Assembly: GCA_964493425.1 (NCBI GenBank)
Contig: CAZBMW010000011.1
Location: 1 to 64,000 of the forward strand
Origin: CAYLMG01 sp964493425
GTDB lineage: Bacteria > Planctomycetota > Phycisphaerae > Sedimentisphaerales > Anaerobacaceae
Direction of reading: 5' to 3'
DNA: 64,000 nt
In this document: positions 61,065 to 64,000 of the stretch, piece after piece
Layout of the letters: every line of letters begins with the position of its first letter
Numbering within the stretch: the stretch's first letter is position 1
Made by a program: the position numbers and the translations under genes
Notes under the pieces: generated by a model
What the model was told of the DNA's origin: nothing
The model's database searches: none
Seen by the model: the letters and a program-made list of their open reading frames with translations, nothing else

Positions 61065-62207
61065 ATGAAGGTGTTAGTTTCTTACGACTATCCACCATCA
61101 CCCGGAGGCCTAGCGACGCAGGGTGATTTGCTCTATAGGGGCCTAAAAGAGATGGGAGTTGATGCGCATGCGGTGAACTTCGAGTCGGCTCAGGAGAAAG
61201 AATGGTATTACCGGTGGTTTGAGCCGGATGTGGTGCTCGGAGTCGGTTACTGGGGACATTGTCCCCATATTGTTCTGCACCCGAAGCGATACGGCGTTCT
61301 GCCAATACCGTGGATGGTCGCCGACGGTTATATGGCCAATTACAGAGAGATACTCGAGGATTTGCCATTGATACTGGTAACAAGCAACTGGGTGAAGAGG
61401 ATTTATATGCGTGATGGCTTGAGCGGAAAAAATATTGAGGTTCTGCATGTCGGCTGTGATACTGATGCATTTGCGCCACGTGGTGTCAGTGACCCGAAGG
61501 TAAGTTCGGTGCGTGAGTCACTCGGGGTTTCGCCGGATCAGATAATGGTACTTACAGTCGGCGGTGACGCTGCGTCAAAAGGAGCTCAGGAGGTGATGCA
61601 GGCTCTGGCGATAAACGATACACAGCTTCCGGACTGGAAATATGTGTGCAAGGTGTGGCCTCAGCCGAGAACAGAGCAGCAGAATCTTGCTGACTTGCAG
61701 CTTGCCACTCACTTGGGTATCGAAAAAAACGTAGTTTATACAACCAGCAGAGTGTCGCGTAATTTTATGCCATACCTGCTTGCAGCGTGCGATATATATG
61801 CGGCGCCGTCCCGGCTGGAGGGTTTCGGGATGATACAAATAGAAGCGAATGCCTGCGGCAAACCCGTGATAGGGATAAAGGCAATGGGGATGCTTGATAC
61901 CTTAGTTCAAGGCAAAACAGCATATATGGCAGACGTTGCACAGGAGATACGATTAAGAGAAGCGACGCTCGGCGATGAATCGGGTTACGAGCCGGGCAGC
62001 AAGGTTGTTTTTAAGAGGCCTCGAATAGTGGATTACCGGGCAAGTGTCCACGATATAGCAAAATACCTGCTGGAGCTGATGAAGAACCCCGAGCTGAGAA
62101 AACAAATGGGACAGGAAGGAAGAAAAAGAGCTGTGGCACACTTCGATTACAGAGTAATAGCGAAGAAATTCATTCGGTTAGTTTCTGAAAGGCTCGGCAT
62201 AAGTTAG
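61065..62207 (+). CDS. GT4-type glycosyltransferase
   Basis: The 380-residue protein has the GT-B fold. The N-terminal acceptor half starts YDYPPSPGGLATQGDLLYRGL and includes VTSNWVKRIYMRDGL. The C-terminal donor half has VLTVGGDAASKGAQEVMQAL, YAAPSRLEGFGMIQIEANACGKPVIG (the E-x7-E type motif of GT4 retaining enzymes) and RKRAVAHFDYRVIAKKF. Donor and acceptor are unknown. It starts 15 bases after the PIG-L gene and ends two bases before the GH100-like frame, so the three are one operon. Confidence 0.9.
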   Translation: MKVLVSYDYPPSPGGLATQGDLLYRGLKEMGVDAHAVNFESAQEKEWYYRWFEPDVVLGVGYWGHCPHIVLHPKRYGVLPIPWMVADGYMANYREILEDLPLILVTSNWVKRIYMRDGLSGKNIEVLHVGCDTDAFAPRGVSDPKVSSVRESLGVSPDQIMVLTVGGDAASKGAQEVMQALAINDTQLPDWKYVCKVWPQPRTEQQNLADLQLATHLGIEKNVVYTTSRVSRNFMPYLLAACDIYAAPSRLEGFGMIQIEANACGKPVIGIKAMGMLDTLVQGKTAYMADVAQEIRLREATLGDESGYEPGSKVVFKRPRIVDYRASVHDIAKYLLELMKNPELRKQMGQEGRKRAVAHFDYRVIAKKFIRLVSERLGIS

Positions 62208-62208
62208 T

Positions 62209-63411
62209 ATGAGACGAAAGTACAAAAAATTGATAGCACAGGCGAAAACAGCAGCGTTGAAAGTTCTGCTGCATAATAATCACGGTCCCTACCGGAAACT
62301 ACCACGTGTGGCAGGTTGGGGTTATCCCGAGCCTTATACAAGAGATTTGATGATTTCATCGCTGGGAGTGCTGGTCTCAGGAAATGATAAGTTAAAAAAG
62401 TCGCTTCGGCGTGTGCTTGAGACACTTAGTAAGAACCAGTCAAGGCTTGGTCATATATCGTCTCTTGTTAATGACCCTACTGACCGTGGCTCAAGCGACT
62501 GCACGCCTTTGTTTTTGATGGGAGCAGGCCTGTGGAAGATGGCGACAGGCGAGGAAGAGTTCATAAAACAGGCAGTAGAAAAGTCACTTTTGTGGATGGA
62601 GTATAGAAGTCCGTGAGACCGGGTTTTGGTTTCACAGCTACCCACAAGCGACTGGCGAGACGAGCAGTGGGTACTGGGATACGGGTTGTATGTTAATACG
62701 CTGGCGTATATCTATTTGCGTTTTTGGGGACAACACGAAAGGGCATCGCGTCTGCGAGAAGGGATGGGACATTTTACGGTGATAGGCGACAGGCAAAACC
62801 GTCATGTTCACGAGGGGCTGGTTCTGAGATTCAAGCCTTACTACGCTTTGTGGTCGTATAAGGTGTACCGCAGCGAGCGGTTCGATTTGTTAGGCAACAG
62901 TCTGGCAATTTTGTCGGGTATAGCACCACCGAGCAGAGCAAGAAGGCTTATCAACTGGGTTGAGGCTGAATGTGAGGGACTTCGCAAGAACGAAGATTTG
63001 GCGGTTGATTTGCCGCCCAACTTTTTCCCTTATGTCAGGCCCGGTGATCCGGATTGGCTTGCAAGATACGAAAAGTACAATCAGCCGGGGGAATATCATA
63101 ACGGAGGTGTGTGGCCATTTATATGTGGATTCTATATTGCAGCCTTGGTTGCGGCGGGCAGGCTTAAGCTTGCGGAGAAAAAACTTGTAGCTTTAACGGA
63201 GCTCGTCAAACAGAAGCGAATTGCAGATGTTGAGTTCGGCTTTAATGAATGGCACCGTGCGCAGGACGGCAAAGCGTGCGGCGAAGACTGGCAGAGCTGG
63301 TCTGCGGCGATGTATCTTTATGCGGCTGAATGCGTGGAGGGTAAAAATACGCCATTTTTCGACGAGCTACGGAATATGGGCAGAAAACGGAAAGATATCG
63401 CTTTGCAATAA
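62209..63411 (+). pseudogene. GH100-like glycoside hydrolase with in-frame TGA
   Basis: One frame of 400 codons is interrupted only by TGA at codon 136 (62614-62616). Before it: GWGYPEPYTRDLMISSLGVLVSG and VEKSLLWMEYRSP. After it: DRVLVSQLPTSDWRDEQWVLGYGLYVNTLAYIYLRFWG and PGEYHNGGVWPFICGFYIAALVAAGRL, with FGFNEWHRAQDGKACGEDWQSWSAAMYLYA near the end. This is the alpha/alpha-barrel pattern of neutral invertases and related hydrolases, including the SDWxDE segment. The TGA begins a possible stem TGAGACC/GGTTTCA (62614-62634). A nonsense mutation is the simplest reading; two polypeptides or readthrough are alternatives. It follows the GT4 gene by two bases. Confidence 0.8.
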
Positions 63412-63412
63412 T

Positions 63413-63486
63413 TGGGCGATACAGGGCTCGAACCTGTGACCTCACGGGTGTGATCCGTGCGCTCTAGCCAACTGAGCTAATCGCCC
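63413..63486 (-). tRNA. tRNA-Val (anticodon CAC)
   Basis: On the minus strand the sequence folds with acceptor GGGCGAT/ATCGCCC, D-arm GCTC/GAGC, anticodon stem CACGG/CCGTG with loop ATCACAC (anticodon CAC), and T-arm ACAGG-TTCGAGC-CCTGT. Discriminator A, no encoded CCA. It reads the valine codon GUG. Confidence 0.94.
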
Positions 63487-63567
63487 TAACATAGATATTA
63501 AAGCAAAAGATGTTTTATCCTGTCAAGCCGGAATCGCCAATTCAGTAAAAGAGCATAAAGCCCTAAT

Positions 63568-63975
63568 TTAATGGGCAGCGACAAGGCTGACTTTTCCGAT
63601 TTTGACGCCCTTCTGGCTCAGCAGGTTTTCTGCGAGCTTGTGTATCTGCGAGACACGACCCTTCAGGACAATTACCTCCAGACAATCGTGCCTGTCGAGA
63701 TGAACATGCGTCGAGCAGACTGTATGTATTAAATGAGAGTGCTGCAGGTCTGTCAGCTTCTGCATCAGCCTTGTGGCGTGATGGTCATAAACAAGACAGA
63801 CGGCGGCGATGGCATTTGCTTTCGGGTTTTTTATCTTTTCGCGGCTTAACTGCTGACGTATAAGGTCGCAGAAAGCCTGCGAACGATTCTGATAACCCTG
63901 CCTTTTGATGAGTTTATCAAAAGCGGATAATAAGTCCTTTTCCAGCGATACGCCAATTCTTTCAAGCTGAGACAT
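63568..63975 (-). CDS. nikR: Nickel-responsive regulator NikR
   Basis: The 135-residue protein has an N-terminal ribbon-helix-helix domain (RIGVSLEKDLLSAFDKLIKRQGYQNRSQAFCDLIRQ) and a C-terminal ACT-like nickel-binding domain. The latter carries the ligand set visible in YDHHATRLMQKLTDLQHSH, then THVHLDRHDCLEVIVLKG (His-x-His and Cys). It represses nickel uptake when nickel is replete. No nickel transporter gene is within the window; its target must lie beyond the right edge or elsewhere. Confidence 0.95.
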   Translation of the reverse strand: MSQLERIGVSLEKDLLSAFDKLIKRQGYQNRSQAFCDLIRQQLSREKIKNPKANAIAAVCLVYDHHATRLMQKLTDLQHSHLIHTVCSTHVHLDRHDCLEVIVLKGRVSQIHKLAENLLSQKGVKIGKVSLVAAH

Positions 63976-64000
63976 TTTTGAGCTCCCGTTATTTAATCGT

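Noticed and set aside
62614..62634. Selenocysteine insertion at the TGA of the GH100-like gene
   Set aside because: The stem begins at the stop codon itself, lacks the usual distance to a small apical loop, and no selenoprotein is known in this enzyme family.

Overview
The window reads like a chromosomal contig from a planctomycete of the class Phycisphaerae or a close relative. This is an inference from gene content: GLUG-repeat secreted proteins, short dockerin-like modules of the pattern D-x-N-x-D-C-x-V-D-F-x-D-x-A-x-x-A-x-x-W-L, a PEP-CTERM protein, an anti-sigma protein fused to an H-X9-DG pseudopilin-like domain, KDO synthesis (Gram-negative envelope) and a conserved cmk-plsC-ispH-rpsA order. 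No ribosomal RNA is present; the two tRNAs are Pro(GGG) and Val(CAC).

Layout. 1-4.3 kb: two GLUG secreted proteins flank a metal permease and Fur/Zur-type regulator whose promoter contains a perfect 7-1-7 palindrome. 4.3-7.7 kb: manA, a nucleotide-sugar dehydrogenase, a NusG paralogue and a small membrane protein. 7.9-11.7 kb: a PEP-CTERM protein and a dtxR-feoA-feoB iron operon with an inverted repeat between its -35 and -10. 11.7-17.7 kb: tRNA-Pro, secreted and outer-membrane proteins, an alkaline phosphatase and an ABC exporter. 17.8-21.4 kb: an anaerobe's oxidative-stress operon (Fur/PerR-like, rubrerythrin, Tpx, desulfoferrodoxin, ferritin-like protein), a dead rubredoxin gene and prmC. 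21.4-35.5 kb: apt, a primary-type sigma factor with an apparent ATC start, rpsA-ispH-plsC-cmk, a SpoIIE-type phosphatase, purH, an outer-membrane-type lipoprotein, and an ECF sigma/anti-sigma pair. 35.5-44 kb: accessory stretch with repeats, palindromes, an amber-interrupted small gene, three large secreted repeat proteins and a duplicated queG tail. 44-48.2 kb: queG, mtnP, a coiled-coil lipoprotein and a divergent pyrG. 48.4-52 kb: a restriction-modification island (probably GATC) with a nonsense-broken nuclease, then two tandem repeat transcription units. 52-64 kb: kdsB, a PpiD-like foldase, a TPR protein, ribH-nusB-parA, a lipoyl-less E2-like protein, a PIG-L/GT4/GH100-like cluster with an in-frame TGA, tRNA-Val and nikR.

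The most unusual finding is a family of three transcription units (A about 36143-35712 on minus, B 51564-51989 and C 51270-51541 on plus). All three share a promoter with a 16-bp spacer that is itself conserved, a hairpin at the predicted 5' end of the RNA, and a downstream GTCARAAT box. A and B also share a Shine-Dalgarno-ATG, a repeat peptide whose 7-base unit has been swapped in concert, a terminator, and nearly the same length (about 395 nt). A second theme is four genes whose frames are intact except for in-frame stop codons.
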